A stretch of 64,000 nucleotides of DNA from Mycoplasma sp. Ms02 (GTDB taxonomy: Bacteria; Bacillota_I; Bacilli_A; Mycoplasmatales; Metamycoplasmataceae). This document shows, in pieces, positions 22,635 through 35,000 of the stretch. The stretch is from positions 124,001-188,000 of the forward strand of contig NZ_CP081302.1 of assembly GCF_019720735.1 (NCBI RefSeq). The letters are read 5' to 3'. Both the position numbers and the translations under genes were made by a program. The notes under the pieces were generated by a model. The model saw nothing but the letters and a program-made list of their open reading frames with translations, searched no databases and was not told where the DNA came from. The stretch's first letter is position 1; each line of letters starts with the position of its first letter.

Positions 22635-22673
22635 TAAAAAAAACATTTGCGAGAAAAACTCTGCAAATGTTTC
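22635..22673 (-). terminator. Terminator of the small membrane protein gene
   Basis: Minus-strand hairpin with 10-base arms AAACATTTGC/GCAAATGTTT around a 12-base loop, followed by eight T. It separates the two-helix protein from ptsG. Confidence 0.85.
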
Positions 22674-22684
22674 CACATTTCATT

Positions 22685-22969
22685 CTATAAAGCTGCTATA
22701 AGGGCTACGAATAGAGAGACAGCGATGATTAAACTTGCTAGTCCAAATATTAAAGGAGAATTGTATTTAGCTCTTTCTCAAGATGGTAAAAATAGTCCAG
22801 TTTGTTCATATCTTGTGAATTTTGTTCTTGGGTTATTCTTTTTATATTCCTCAAATTGAAGCTTCTTAAATTCACGAATCTTCCTAATTGATATAGGGTA
22901 AAACGAAAATAGCACAATAGAAAGAAGTCCAAAAAGCACTGTAAATGTTATTAAAAATGGGATAGTCAT
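22685..22969 (-). CDS. Small two-helix membrane protein, unknown function
   Basis: 94 residues. The N-terminal membrane helix (PFLITFTVLFGLLSIVLFS) is followed by a charged, basic, soluble stretch (IRKIREFKKLQFEEYKKNN) and a second helix at the C-terminus (LASLIIAVSLFVALIAAL). One TGA (22778-22780) is Trp in PSWERAKY. ATG 22969 is chosen because of AAGGAG seven bases upstream and TATAAT at 23000-23005; an in-frame extension to 23137 has no ribosome binding site and crosses that promoter. I recognise no family. Confidence 0.7.
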
Positions 22970-22999
22970 TATTTTCTCCTTGGTTTTTTGGTTAATCGT

Positions 23000-23005
23000 A
23001 TTATA
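23000..23005 (-). promoter_or_regulatory. -10 box of the small membrane protein gene
   Basis: TATAAT on the minus strand, 31 bases before ATG 22969, with AAGGAG between them. Confidence 0.5.
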
Positions 23006-23137
23006 TGATAAAAAATACCACATTTTATAAGCAAAAGTATTGATAATACGGAAATATATCCATATTAATCCTGTTTTTATCAAGGTAATACCAAAATAAA
23101 AAAAACTAATAGTGAGTTTCATCACTTTATAAACCAA

Positions 23138-23809
23138 TTAAACAGATAAAAATAACTTTCTGTTTTGTTTATTTAAAAATCTAAAATAAAAATTTTGTTT
23201 CTTGCTTAAAAGTTCTTTAAGTTCATTATTGGTTTTGGCTAAAAAGTATAAGCTTCAAGAAATACAATAACCAAAAATTACTAGCATTACTATTAATACT
23301 TTTATTCCGTTTATAGGACTTGACAATGTATCAAATGCAATTGATAACAAAATTGCAAATAAAGATATAAATATAAAAAGCAGTAAAAATGTAAAAATCA
23401 AAAAGTAATGATTTAAAAACGACTTAGCCAAACATTTTTCAAGTTCGACTTTTGATTTTGGTTGAGATTTTTTGAAATCATTGTAGTCTTTTATATATAG
23501 ACCAAAAGGAATCAGAAGTTTAATCATGATATCCATGATTTTTAATTCCCATTTTTTCCTTAAAATAGCAAAACCTATGTAAGCTTCTAGGGTCTTAAAT
23601 AAGATAAATAAACCAAGACTTATATATGACAACGCAATTAAAACTACTGGTTTTTCAACCATGATTGTTTGCAGTTGCAAATTCAAGAATAAAGGTTGTG
23701 AAACTTTTATACCTATAAATAATGATAAAAAGAAAAATGATAGTATAGAACACACAGTAGAGATTTTGAAAGACAGCTCTTTTTGATAAGTGATAACTTT
23801 GTTTGCCAT
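23138..23809 (-). CDS. Four-helix membrane protein, unknown function
   Basis: 223 residues with four predicted membrane helices: residues about 15-35, 55-83, 135-158 and 170-193. Between the second and third is a basic cytoplasmic-looking loop (KKWELKIMDIM, KDYNDFKKSQPKSK). The C-terminus is very basic (KELLSKKQNFYF, NKQNRKLF). A TGA at 23255-23257 is Trp; reading it as stop would cut the last helix and tail. It is divergent from the exported glycosyltransferase-like gene with only 28 bases between the two starts, so the two promoters must overlap. I recognise no family. Confidence 0.7.
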
Positions 23810-23837
23810 AATAACTATTTTATATAAAATTTAAACT

Positions 23838-25544
23838 ATGCATAAATTTTGACGAAACACGATGTTACTTAGTCTTCTTAGTGTAGGATCTATCTCTCTC
23901 GTAAGTTATTTAGTATTTAGAGAAGGTGGTTTAAAACAAACTTATGATAAAAGGATTTTGAAATTAAAAGATAATACGTTCAGCAAAGATCAAGCAGATG
24001 CTGGTGATTTAGAACTCGAAAATATCGAAGAGATTCAAGATAAAGCTGATATTAATATTTATTACACGAAGTGAGGTGTGCAAACTTTCTATAATTTATT
24101 ACGTTTATCGTTATTGGCTAAAACTGAAGTTCAGTTTCTTTATTCTTCTGAGATTCATCAACAATCTAAGATCAATCTTGAAGAATTAAATGACTTTTTA
24201 AAAAACAAAAAGTCTAACAATTTATCAAAAAGCGAACAAGAGAATGAATCACAGTATCAAAAATCACAAGCGATTGATTTAAACAAACAAAAAGTTGACT
24301 TTTTTGACTTTATTGAAAGAAAAGTAATATCAAATCCAAATAAAAAGATTCAAATTTGAATTAATTCTGATTCGATTAAAGATGACGCCAGAGTAATTAA
24401 ATTACTTTCACATCCGAATGTTATTATCAATGGTATAGAAGACTCAAATGTAATCGCCTATCATTTATTAGAATTCTGACTTAATAAAGAAAAAGCAAGC
24501 CTATACGATCCAACGACAAACACTTGAAGCAACAAAGATCAAAAGTTTTATAATCGTGCTACCCAATATATTCTTCCATCTGATTTGCTCCAAAAATATA
24601 ATATCGATCGTTATAGGATTTTCTTCTCGGAAAATCATTATGTTGACCTGTTGAAGCGAACAGGGTTAAAGAACATATTTCCGTTTTTTAAAACAGAAAC
24701 TTCTAAAACAATAAAAGATTTGATTTTTACTACAAGAGATAAAAACAAAAAGCGAATAAGTACTTATTGATCAAAAATAACTTCATTGAATTGAGAACTC
24801 GAAAGAGATAAAGTTAACGCAGATAAAAAGCTTAATAATCGCCCAAGTATGATTGTCTTAGGAACTGCGCTAAACGATGACTTTGATTTTTTTGCCACTT
24901 TAGTAAAAGAGTATAGTGAGCAATATAACATCTATTACAAAGGTCATCCTGGTCACAATGTGACAAGCAATCGAATCACGAGTAAGATATCAAGTCATAA
25001 TAAATTTTCATTTTTTAACTATAAAACAGGCTTAAATGAAGATTTTACATTACCAATAGGCAGCATTGCTTCGGTATTAGAAACACAAATACCTTCAGAA
25101 GAACTAACAAGTGATCATGCAACCGAAGAGAATGGATTGTATTTTGATAAATGAGCTCTGACTGATCCATTAACATCAGCAGCAAAAGCAATATTTAATG
25201 GTGTTAATACTCCGAAAGATTTTATAGTCCTTTTCGAACAAGATCAAAGAAAGATAGTAACAAAAGAAAACTTCAGCGAAAAATTAGACGAGTATAGGCA
25301 AGAGTCTCTGAAAACTTACATCCAAAACAACGTAAGTTTTGAAGTACCAGAGAATACCGAAAACCTCGACTTATGAAATCAAGGATTATTGATCACAAAT
25401 CCAAATACCTTTATAAGAGAAATTTCTATTTCAAGAGTGTCAAGAGTTGAAAACACCTTCGATATAGTCTTAAACGTAAAAATACAAGCAAATGGTTATA
25501 CTGAATCATTTAACGATATTCATATAACTAAGCCAATATCTTAG
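23838..25544 (+). CDS. Membrane-anchored protein resembling GT80-type sialyltransferases
   Basis: 568 residues. A start MHKFWRNTMLLSLLSVGS leads into one hydrophobic helix (about 9-29) that works as signal anchor, with no lipobox. The soluble part has two alpha/beta halves. The second holds PSMIVLGTALNDDFDFF and then YYKGHPGH near residue 370. A KGHP motif followed by a strand and helix is characteristic of Pasteurella-type multifunctional sialyltransferases (family GT80), where the His contacts the CMP-sugar. TGA codons are Trp at several places (WALTDPLTSAAKAIF). It starts at ATG 23838, about 10 bases after a TATAAA-like box, so it may be leaderless. It has no metabolic partner nearby, such as a CMP-sialic acid synthetase. 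The family link is my own reading of a short motif and overall fold, so moderate confidence only. Confidence 0.5.
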
Positions 25545-25559
25545 CAAGTTAGATAAATT

Positions 25560-25595
25560 AAAAACGCTAGATGTTTATAAACATTTAGCGTTTTT
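25560..25595. terminator. Bidirectional terminator between converging genes
   Basis: Long hairpin with arms AAAAACGCTA and TAGCGTTTTT, extended by inner pairs ATGTTT/AAACAT. It has a T run on both strands and serves the + gene ending 25544 and the - gene ending 25603. Confidence 0.85.
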
Positions 25596-25602
25596 AATGA
25601 TC

Positions 25603-27441
25603 TTATTTATTACTGTTTAAGCTGGCATTGTATAAATCATAATAGAAACCTTTTTTAGATATTAGTTCATTATGATTTCCAATTTCCACGATAAAACCGT
25701 TGTTTACAACAATAATTTTATCTGCGTTTTTAATTGTACTTAAACGGTGAGCAATAACAAACGTTGTTTTGTTTTTCATTAATTCCATTAAAGCTTTTTG
25801 AATGACTTGTTCGGTGTTTGAATCCACGTTTGAAGTTGCTTCGTCAAGAATTAATAACTTTTGATTAGATAAAATTGCACGCGTGATCGAGAGAATTTGT
25901 TTTTGCCCTTGAGAAAGTACAAATGTTTCATCTATCACTGTTTCATAGCCATTTTCAAGAGCCATAATGAAGTGGTGTGCATTTGTAAGTTTGGCTGCAT
26001 CTTCAACTTGCTGATCGCTAATATTAGTATTGTAAAGTTTCAGATTATTTCTGATTGTGTCTTTAAATAAGAATGAATCTTGTAAAACAACAGAAGTTAG
26101 TGCTCTGAAGTTCTGTTTATCAATATTTTTAAGTTCGATGCCATCAACTAGAATTTGACCTTTGTCGTATTCATAAAACTTACTTAGCAAGCTAATGATT
26201 GTTGTTTTACCTGCTCCTGTAGGTCCAACAATTGCAATCTGCTCTCCTGGTTTTGCTTCAAAACTGGCGTTTTTAAGTTGGTATTCTAAACTTTCTTTGT
26301 TGTATTTAAAGTAAACATTTTTGAATTCGATATGCCCTTCTAGGTTTTCAAGATGCACTTTTTCATTCGTTGTTTTTTCAGTTTCAATTTTCAGAATTTT
26401 TGAAACACGAACAATTGAAGCAACTCCGTTTTGAAAGCTGAAATTTAATCTAAGCAGAGCATTAAATGGTCCTAGATAGTTTCAACATAAAGCTGTATAA
26501 GTGATAATAAAGCCAGAATCTGCATGGTCATTTGAGTCCGCTCCAAAACCTGAAACTCCTCATAACGTTACATTGTTAAAAAAGAAGTAAGTTACAATTA
26601 CCGTGATCATCACTTGAGCTGTGTAAATAACGACCATGAATCAAGGATCAACACTACGCGAATATAAATCGCCTTTAAAAGAATTATGTCTTATGCCGTC
26701 AACAATGTTGTCGAATTTGTTTTGCATTTGTTTAGTTTGATTAAAGGCATTTGTAATTCGAGTGTTTGCGATCGCCTCTTCAAGAAAGCCATTCATTTCA
26801 CCAAAACCTTCACGAACTGCAATAAATAAGGGTTGGGCTCTTTTGAGTGCAAAATAAGAAAGCATCATCATCACTAAAGTAACAGGAACAAAAATTAACG
26901 AAAGTTTTATTGATGCTAAAAACAATGTTACAGTCGAAAGCAGAACATTAAACAAGTTGGCAAAAATTGAGTTTAAAAATGCATACATCGTTGTTGAAAC
27001 GTTAGTTACGTCATTAACAAGTGTTGAAATGATATCACCAGCTTGGTTTTTGTCATAATAAGTGACATTGGCTTTAAAAAGTTTATCCATCAAGGCACGA
27101 CTCATTTGACCTGATGATCTAAATGAAGCCTTTATAAAACAATATGATTGTAGGTATTTAAAAATTCCATATGAAATAAACATAACGGCAAGAATTGTCA
27201 AGTCAATTGCAAACTGTGTCGAATTAAAAGATTCATAAGAAGCTTTGCCATCAGCAAAAGCTGAAAAATAAGTTCTAAAAATATATCCAATGTAGAAACT
27301 GCCTATAACATAAGTTAATGCGTTAAAAAAAGCAAAAGTAATACCTAAATTCATTTGGAGTTTTTGCTTTAATAAGAAACTCTTAAGAACAAAAATTGAT
27401 TCTGAAAATGAAAAGTTTTTTGATTTAACTGTTTTTTTCAT
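25603..27441 (-). CDS. ABC exporter half-transporter (second subunit)
   Basis: 612 residues: an N-terminal six-helix exporter domain (about 1-330) and a C-terminal ATPase. The ATPase has Walker A GPTGAGKTT, a Q-loop in VVLQDSF, signature LSQGQ (not the usual LSGGQ), Walker B LLILDEATS with the catalytic Glu, and the switch His in VIAHRLSTIKNAD. It starts 7 bases after the first subunit's stop, with a Shine-Dalgarno-like AGGAGC. With its partner it forms a heterodimeric exporter of the MdlA/MdlB or BmrC/BmrD type. The altered signature pairs with the Asp in the partner's Walker B, so one ATP site is degenerate, as in TM287/288. Substrate (drug, lipid or peptide) unknown. TGA-encoded Trp lies in the 26359-26640 stretch. 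Confidence 0.9.
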
Positions 27442-27448
27442 ATCGCTC

Positions 27449-29236
27449 CTATTGTTCTAATTGGTTTAAATTAATTTGTTTGTATCAGTCATTGCTTTGA
27501 ATCAATTCTTCGTGTGTTCCTAATCCAGTTACTTTTCCGTTTTCAAGAACCAAAATTTTATCGGCATTTTTGATTGCTCCAACTTTTTGTGAAATGATAA
27601 CTGTTGTACATTGGTATTTTTCTTTAATGTTGTTTAAAACACGCTTAGTCGTTATGTTGTCAAGAGCTGAGGTTGAATCATCGAGCACCAAAACTTTTGG
27701 ATTAATTGCAAGTGAACGAGCAATTGATAAACGTTGTTTTTGACCACCTGAAAGGTTTTTACCACGTTGTTCAACTTCATGTTTTTCTTTATCTTCAAAA
27801 ACATTAATGAAATCCCAAGCACATGAATTTTTGAAAGCTTTTTGCATTTCTTCATGAGTGATTTCAGGATTTGCAAATTTAATGTTTGATTCAATCGTTC
27901 CTTTGTATAAAAGTGCTTCTTGATAAACGATACCGACATTTTTATAAAAGTCTTTTTGATCAATATCTCTTATTTCTTTTTGGTCGATTTTAATCGATCC
28001 TTGTAGATATTTGTAGTTATTTAGCATCAAGTTTGCAATCGTCGACTTACCTGAACCAGTAGGTCCGATAATTCCAAGCACTTCACCAGCCTTGAGAGCA
28101 AAAGATATATTTTCTATTGCATTCTCTTTTGCTTTGCTGTGATATTTAAATGAAACATCTCTAAATTCGAGATCTAAACCATTGTTTTTTGAAGTAATTT
28201 GTTCATTTTTACCTGTGAACAAGTGTTCTACGTGCATATCGAGCACAGCGTTAATTCTTGTTGTTGAAACTTTAGCTCTAAACGTTGCAATCAACACCTC
28301 ACTTAAAAGTACTACACCAAGTGTAACGTTAAATGTATATTCAATGAAAATCATGATGTTTCCAAGGAATTTAGGATCGACATTGTTTGAAACAATTGAA
28401 AATCCTCCTAGAATATAAATAACGACGATAACAATGTTGATAAGTACAAAGAAAACTGGTTCACCAATCGAAACTACAGCATTAGTTGTAATTTGTCTTT
28501 TAACTCAATTTTGAGTTAAATCATTGTAACGATCTTGCCTTTGCTCTTGCAGGTTGTAAATTTTAATAATTTTTGCACCTGTAATATTTTCGTTAACATC
28601 ATGAGTTAGAGCATCGATTGTCTGTCTGTTTCTAACCATCAATGGACGTGTTCTTTTTGTAACATAAAAGATAGTCAGAATCATAATTGGTATTACGAAT
28701 AGCAAACTCATTGATAGTGTTAAGTCTGTAATCAATGAGAAAATCACACTAAAAATAACAAGTAAACCACCACGAATTAGAGAACCTGTAACATTTAATC
28801 AAAACTCTCAAAAAGCACTAATATCACTTGAAACACGTGTAATTAATGAAGCCGAACCAAATTTTGAAATATTTTTTAAACTCATTTTTTGAATCTTAGC
28901 AAACAAAATACTTCTTATATGCTCACAGCTTTTTTCGCTAGCTCATGAAGTAGTGTAAATTTGAATGGCATTAATTAAAATTTTGAAAACAATCATTAAA
29001 ACAACGAAAGTTACTAAGCTATTAAAAACATAATCTCTTGGTCCTTCTCAAAATTTGTGACCTCAAACTTCAACACTTGTGATTGGTTTATCTCTTTCAG
29101 ACATCAGGACTATAAAACGACTAAAAAATAGAGGTAAAACTAACGTTATAATTACATCAATAGTTACTAAGAAAATACTTAATCATGAAATGATTTTGAC
29201 TTTTCTAGGCAATAATCTTAGTGTCTTTAATAACAT
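27449..29236 (-). CDS. ABC exporter half-transporter (first subunit)
   Basis: 595 residues with the exporter membrane domain (about 1-330; LPLFFSRFIVLMSE, then RVSSDISAFWEFW) and ATPase. Walker A is GPTGSGKST, signature LSGGQKQRL, Walker B VLVLDDSTSALD with Asp replacing the catalytic Glu, and the switch residue is Gln-like in IISQKVGAIKNAD where His is usual. These changes mark it as the degenerate half of a heterodimer with the next gene. It begins one base overlapping the hpt stop (TAATG), so it is part of the upp-hpt-ABC-ABC unit. TGA at 27485-27487 is Trp and adds 12 residues at the C-terminus. Substrate unknown. Confidence 0.9.
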
Positions 29237-29772
29237 TATTCTCCTCTTTGTTTATAAATCCCAATATATGGTAAATTACGCAGTTTCTCTTTATAGTCCA
29301 ATCCAAAACCAACTAGAAAGGCATCAGGGACTTCAAATCCTGCGTAATCAGGTTTTAAGTCAACAATTCTTTTACTTGGTTTATCCATTAAAGTTAAGAT
29401 TCTTAATGATTTTGGGTTTCTAATTGAAAGAATTTTAATAACTTCTTGAAGTGTGATACCTGAATCGATTATATCTTCGACAATAATCACATCTTTTCCT
29501 TCGATTGTTTGAGCCAAATCCATAATAATCTTTACTTTTCCAGTCGATTTAATCCCACCATGATAGGAGCTTACAGTCATAAAATCTAAAGAGTGATCGA
29601 CTTCAACAGATTTAATTAATTGTGCAAGGAAAGGAATTGAACCTTTTAAAAGACCAACAAGTATTAAATCGTCTGATTTACAGTAGTTTTGGTTAATTCA
29701 ATGAGCACAGTTTTTAATTTTTTCTTCAATAAATTCTTGCGTGAAAAGAATTTTTTCAATATCTTTATGCAT
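29236..29772 (-). CDS. hpt: Hypoxanthine phosphoribosyltransferase
   Basis: 178 residues. It converts hypoxanthine or guanine and PRPP to IMP or GMP, a salvage step on which mycoplasmas without de novo purine synthesis depend. The sequence shows LVGLLKGSIPFLAQL near the start, MTVSSYHGG, the PRPP-binding motif VIIVEDIIDSGITL, and a closing DLKPDYAGFEVPDAFLVGFG segment typical of HPRT. A TGA within NCAHWINQNY is Trp. Both ends overlap neighbours by one base (upp stop/hpt start and hpt stop/ABC start, each TAATG), which points to coupled translation in an operon. Confidence 0.95.
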
Positions 29773-30398
29773 TATTTAGTACCAAAAATCCTATCTCCTG
29801 CATCTCCAAGACCAGGCTCAATATACTTTTTATCATTCAGTTTTTCATCTAATGAAGCTAAGAAAATTTCAAAGTCATTTCCAAACTCTTGTTCAACAGC
29901 TCGAACACCTTCTTTTACACCTACTAAACAACATAATTTGATATTTTTAAAGCCTCTTTTTTGTAACATTTTAATTGCTTCAATTGCACTTGCTCCAGAA
30001 GCTAACATCGGGTCGACCACAATTAATTCACTATCTAAAGGTACTTCAGGCATTTTGTAGAAATATTCAACTGCTTTATGTGTTTTTTCATCACGATAGA
30101 TTCCAACATGTCCAACACGTGCTTCTGATACTAAGTTTAAAAGACCGTCTAACATTCCTAAACCTGCTCTTAATATAGGCACAAAAACAACTTCTTTATC
30201 AAACGTTTTTCCTTTGTATTCAATGTTTAGAGGTGTTGTTATCACTTTTTCTTTAGTCTGATAATTTCTTAAGATTTCATAAATCATTAGCGATCCAATT
30301 TCGCTTAAATTTCTTCTAAAAACAGAGTGATCTGCACTTTTATCACGCATGTTTGTTAGTTTTATTTCAATTAATGGATGATTAATTATTTTTAACAT
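29772..30398 (-). CDS. upp: Uracil phosphoribosyltransferase
   Basis: 208 residues. It makes UMP from uracil and PRPP. The hallmark sequences are HPLIEIKLTNMRD at the N-terminus, VPILRAGLGMLDG, the PRPP motif LIVVDPMLASGASA, and the C-terminal IEPGLGDAGDRIFGT, which binds uracil. Length is normal. ATG 30398 has an AAAGGA ribosome binding site upstream and a TATAAT at 30428-30433. First gene of an operon continuing into hpt and the two ABC exporter genes. Confidence 0.97.
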   Translation of the reverse strand: MLKIINHPLIEIKLTNMRDKSADHSVFRRNLSEIGSLMIYEILRNYQTKEKVITTPLNIEYKGKTFDKEVVFVPILRAGLGMLDGLLNLVSEARVGHVGIYRDEKTHKAVEYFYKMPEVPLDSELIVVDPMLASGASAIEAIKMLQKRGFKNIKLCCLVGVKEGVRAVEQEFGNDFEIFLASLDEKLNDKKYIEPGLGDAGDRIFGTK

Positions 30399-30427
30399 TT
30401 TCGTCCTTTTTTATAATGGTTTTTAAC

Positions 30428-30433
30428 ATTATA
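30428..30433 (-). promoter_or_regulatory. -10 box of the upp-hpt-ABC operon
   Basis: TATAAT on the minus strand about 30 bases before upp. The 201-base gap to pepA (30399-30599) holds two divergent promoters: this one and the pepA one at 30574-30579. Confidence 0.5.
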
Positions 30434-30573
30434 ACACTATAAAACAAGACAAAAAACAATTAATGACATAAGTTTGAAAAGATTTTAATTTTTTGTAAAA
30501 AAAGCATGGTAACATTGCCTTAAATTATTATTCTATCTAAAGGCAAAATTTAATTTTTTTAGCTTTAAAATAA

Positions 30574-30579
30574 TATAAT
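30574..30579 (+). promoter_or_regulatory. -10 box of pepA
   Basis: TATAAT on the plus strand 20 bases before ATG 30600, followed by AAAGGAG at 30588-30594. Confidence 0.55.
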
Positions 30580-30599
30580 TTTAAACAAAAGGAGAAATT

Positions 30600-31976
<1,377 letters not shown>

Positions 31977-32000
31977 CAAAAAAGCGCACTTGCGCTTTTT
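31977..32000 (+). terminator. Terminator of pepA
   Basis: Hairpin AAAAAGCGCA-CT-TGCGCTTTTT directly after the pepA stop. Confidence 0.85.
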
Positions 32001-32021
32001 CTTAATCTTTTCACTAGCAAA

Positions 32022-32050
32022 GAAAAACATTCCGTATTGGAATGTTTTTT
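32022..32050 (-). terminator. Terminator of the 18-kb surface protein gene
   Basis: Minus-strand hairpin AAAACATTCC-5 bases-GGAATGTTTT followed by T, two bases past the TAG of the giant gene. Confidence 0.85.
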
Positions 32051-32051
32051 T

Positions 32052-35000
32052 CTATTTAGATTTCTTTATCAATAGAGGGATTGCAACACTTAATCCTAGA
32101 GTCAATAAACCAAGGGCAATGAATCATCATGGGTTGAGTTTTTCATCTGGTGCTTGGGTGTTTTCTTGATCATTTTGCGTTTTCTTAGCCACTAAACTTT
32201 TAATTACTTTAGGTAGGTCTAATTTACTAATCTCTCTGTTTGATAGAGGTTTTTGATTTAGTAAGCTTTCAAGAGCTTTATTTAAGTCTTCATTTTTACT
32301 GTTATTTTTAATATTATCAATTGCTTGAGTATTCATATCTTTAACAGCATTGACTAGACTAATAAATTCAAGAACTTCTTGACGTAATTCATCAAATCCT
32401 TTTTTACTTTCTTTGTATAACTCATCGATAATTGTAGGCATTTCTTTTGCTTTATGATCTGAGTTGGCTAGATCTGATAAGTTGTTTAATAAAACATCAA
32501 AGTTTGAATCATTTACATCTAAATCTTGGAAGTATTTAAAGTCACTTGACAATTCTTGATTTTCTTTTAGCACTGTAAATAGGTCGTTTAAGTCTTTATC
32601 ATCGATTTCTTCCACTTGATCACTTAGAGAATATAGATCATCCTTAAGTTTTTCTACTAACTCTTTATTATTTTGAACAGTTTTTGAAATTGTTGATTTA
32701 AGTGCTTGTAGTTCGTCAAGGCTTGCATTATCAATTTCTTGACTTAAATCAGTTTTTTGGCTTGAGAATAAGTCAGAATTTTGAGAAACTTCATTTTTAA
32801 GTTCATCTTTTACAAGATCAACAAGTTTTTGATTTAACTCATGTAAAACAACAGAATCTAAAGCTTCTTTATTTAATTGATCTTTAATTTGATCAATTAA
32901 TTCTTGTTGTTTTTCGCTTGGATTTTGAATTTTATCGAGTGTTGATTGTAGTTCTTTTTTAGCTTCAACTTGCTCTTGTGCTTTTTCAAGAATCTTAGCT
33001 AATGAATCAGGTTGAACTACATCAAAAGAAACTAAGTTAAGATCTTTAACCTCTTTAGCTAATGCTGCTTTTTGTGCAGGGTTTAGATCTTCATTTTCAT
33101 TAATTTGATCGATTACATATTGTTTAGCTTCATTTAAGAATAAAGCCTTGGCTTTGTATCTGTCTGAAGTATGATAATTTTCATGTTCTAGTAGTCCTAG
33201 ATTTAGTTCATACTTCTCAGCTTTTGATAAGTTATCAAGAGCTCATACATCTCTAAACATTTGTTCAATGTCTTTATATTCAATCGCTGATGAATCAGGA
33301 AGCAATTTAACTAATGCTGACTCAAATACAGGCGATTTTGAAGCATTGTTTGCATGAACTTTATTAATGTCTGCTAAATCTTTTGGCGTAATTGATTCAC
33401 CGTTAGCTTTTTTCTTAGCTAGTTCAAAGTAACGATTTTCAGGATCTTTAACAAAATCAATAATCTGATCTAAAGAATCATCATTGATTTCATTAAGCAT
33501 TTCTTTAGCCTTTTCGAAAGCTTTAACAAAATCTTGCTCTGTGTAATCAGGTTTTTGTGTATTTAGTAGTGCGTCTACTAAATCAACTTCCACTTGACCT
33601 TTTGTTGCATACTCTGTGATTTCATCAATAATTTTATCTTTAAGATCGTTTAACTTTGAATCCTCAAAATCATTGTTTTTAAAGTCTTCTAAAATTGGTT
33701 TTGATTTTTCAATTAAATCAACTAGTTTATTTCTTTTTACTTCAAATTCAGGATCATCAATTGCGTCAGAGTTTAAGAATGTTCTATAAGCATCTTTTAA
33801 TTCATTAATAAAGTCTAATGTTTCAATCGCTTTGTCTTGTTCAGAGTATTTTTCATCTGCTTGATCTGGATTATTTTGGGCTTTTGGAACTTCGTTTCTT
33901 AAGTTATTTACGCTATCAACTGATTCTTTGTGTTCGCTGTCAAGTGAAACTTTTCCACCGTTTTGAGGATCAATAAATCTCTCGACGTGCTCTTTAATTC
34001 CTTTGTCAAGATCAGCTTTTTTAGCTTCATCAACAATTTCGTTCAATTTATCTTCGTTTGCTTGATCTTCTTGAGGATCAACAAATGATACGTTCTTAAT
34101 TTTGTCAATGTAGTATTGTTTATCTTCATCACTATCTTTATTTTCGTCAGATAGGTGGTTTAAATTGTTGATTTTATCAATTGCTTGTTGTTTTTTATCT
34201 TCAATTACTTTGGCTCTATCTAATACTTTTTTAGCTTGATCATAAATGCTTTCACCATTTTCATCCGAAATGTTTTCAATATCAGATTTTAATTTATCTT
34301 TTTCTTCATCAGATAAATTGTTTAAAGAATCAATCGCTTTTTTGAATGCTTCTTTAACATTTTTATCTAGTTCAGAAACAATTTTTGAAACTTGGTCTTT
34401 GTTTCAGTTTGCATTTTCAGGCAATGTATCAGGAGCGATAATAGATTTTGCAAGCTCTTTATTTGAAGGAACTTTATTATCCATAATTTCGTTTGCAAGA
34501 TTGATCAATTCAAGATATTTATCAATTTCTTTTTTCACTTCAGGATCTTTCATGATTGGATCATTTGAATCTAGAAGATCATTTTTCAGTTTGATGTAAT
34601 CAGAGTTTGAATCTGCAGCGTTATCAGCTTTTTTAGCTAATTTATCCATTTCAGCATCTAGTTCTGCTGCTTCTTGCTTAACCTCTTCAACTGATTTAGG
34701 TTTTGGGTTTGCGTTTTCAAAATCAGCAGGATTATGCACAGCATTTAAGATCTGATCTTTTAGTGCGTCTAATTGATCTTGATTTAAATGTGGATAATTT
34801 TGTGCACTGATTGAATCATAATCAGCTTTTTTGAGAGCATTTAATGAATCTGGTTGATCAAGTTTTGTTTGATTTTCGATTTCATCGAATTTTTCAATTG
34901 CTTGATCATGTTCAAGTACTTTTGGCACTTGTTTGTAGTTGTTTTCAATTTCTTCTGTTTTTGATTTTAGTAAATCTTTTTCAGCTGGCGATAAGTAATT

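Noticed and set aside
22970-23137. N-terminal extension of the small two-helix protein
   Set aside because: A clear AAGGAG plus TATAAT precede the internal ATG 22969; the extension begins with TTG and has no ribosome binding site.
29079-29423. Plus-strand frames opposite the ABC exporter and hpt genes
   Set aside because: Shadows of well-supported minus-strand genes, with no start signals.
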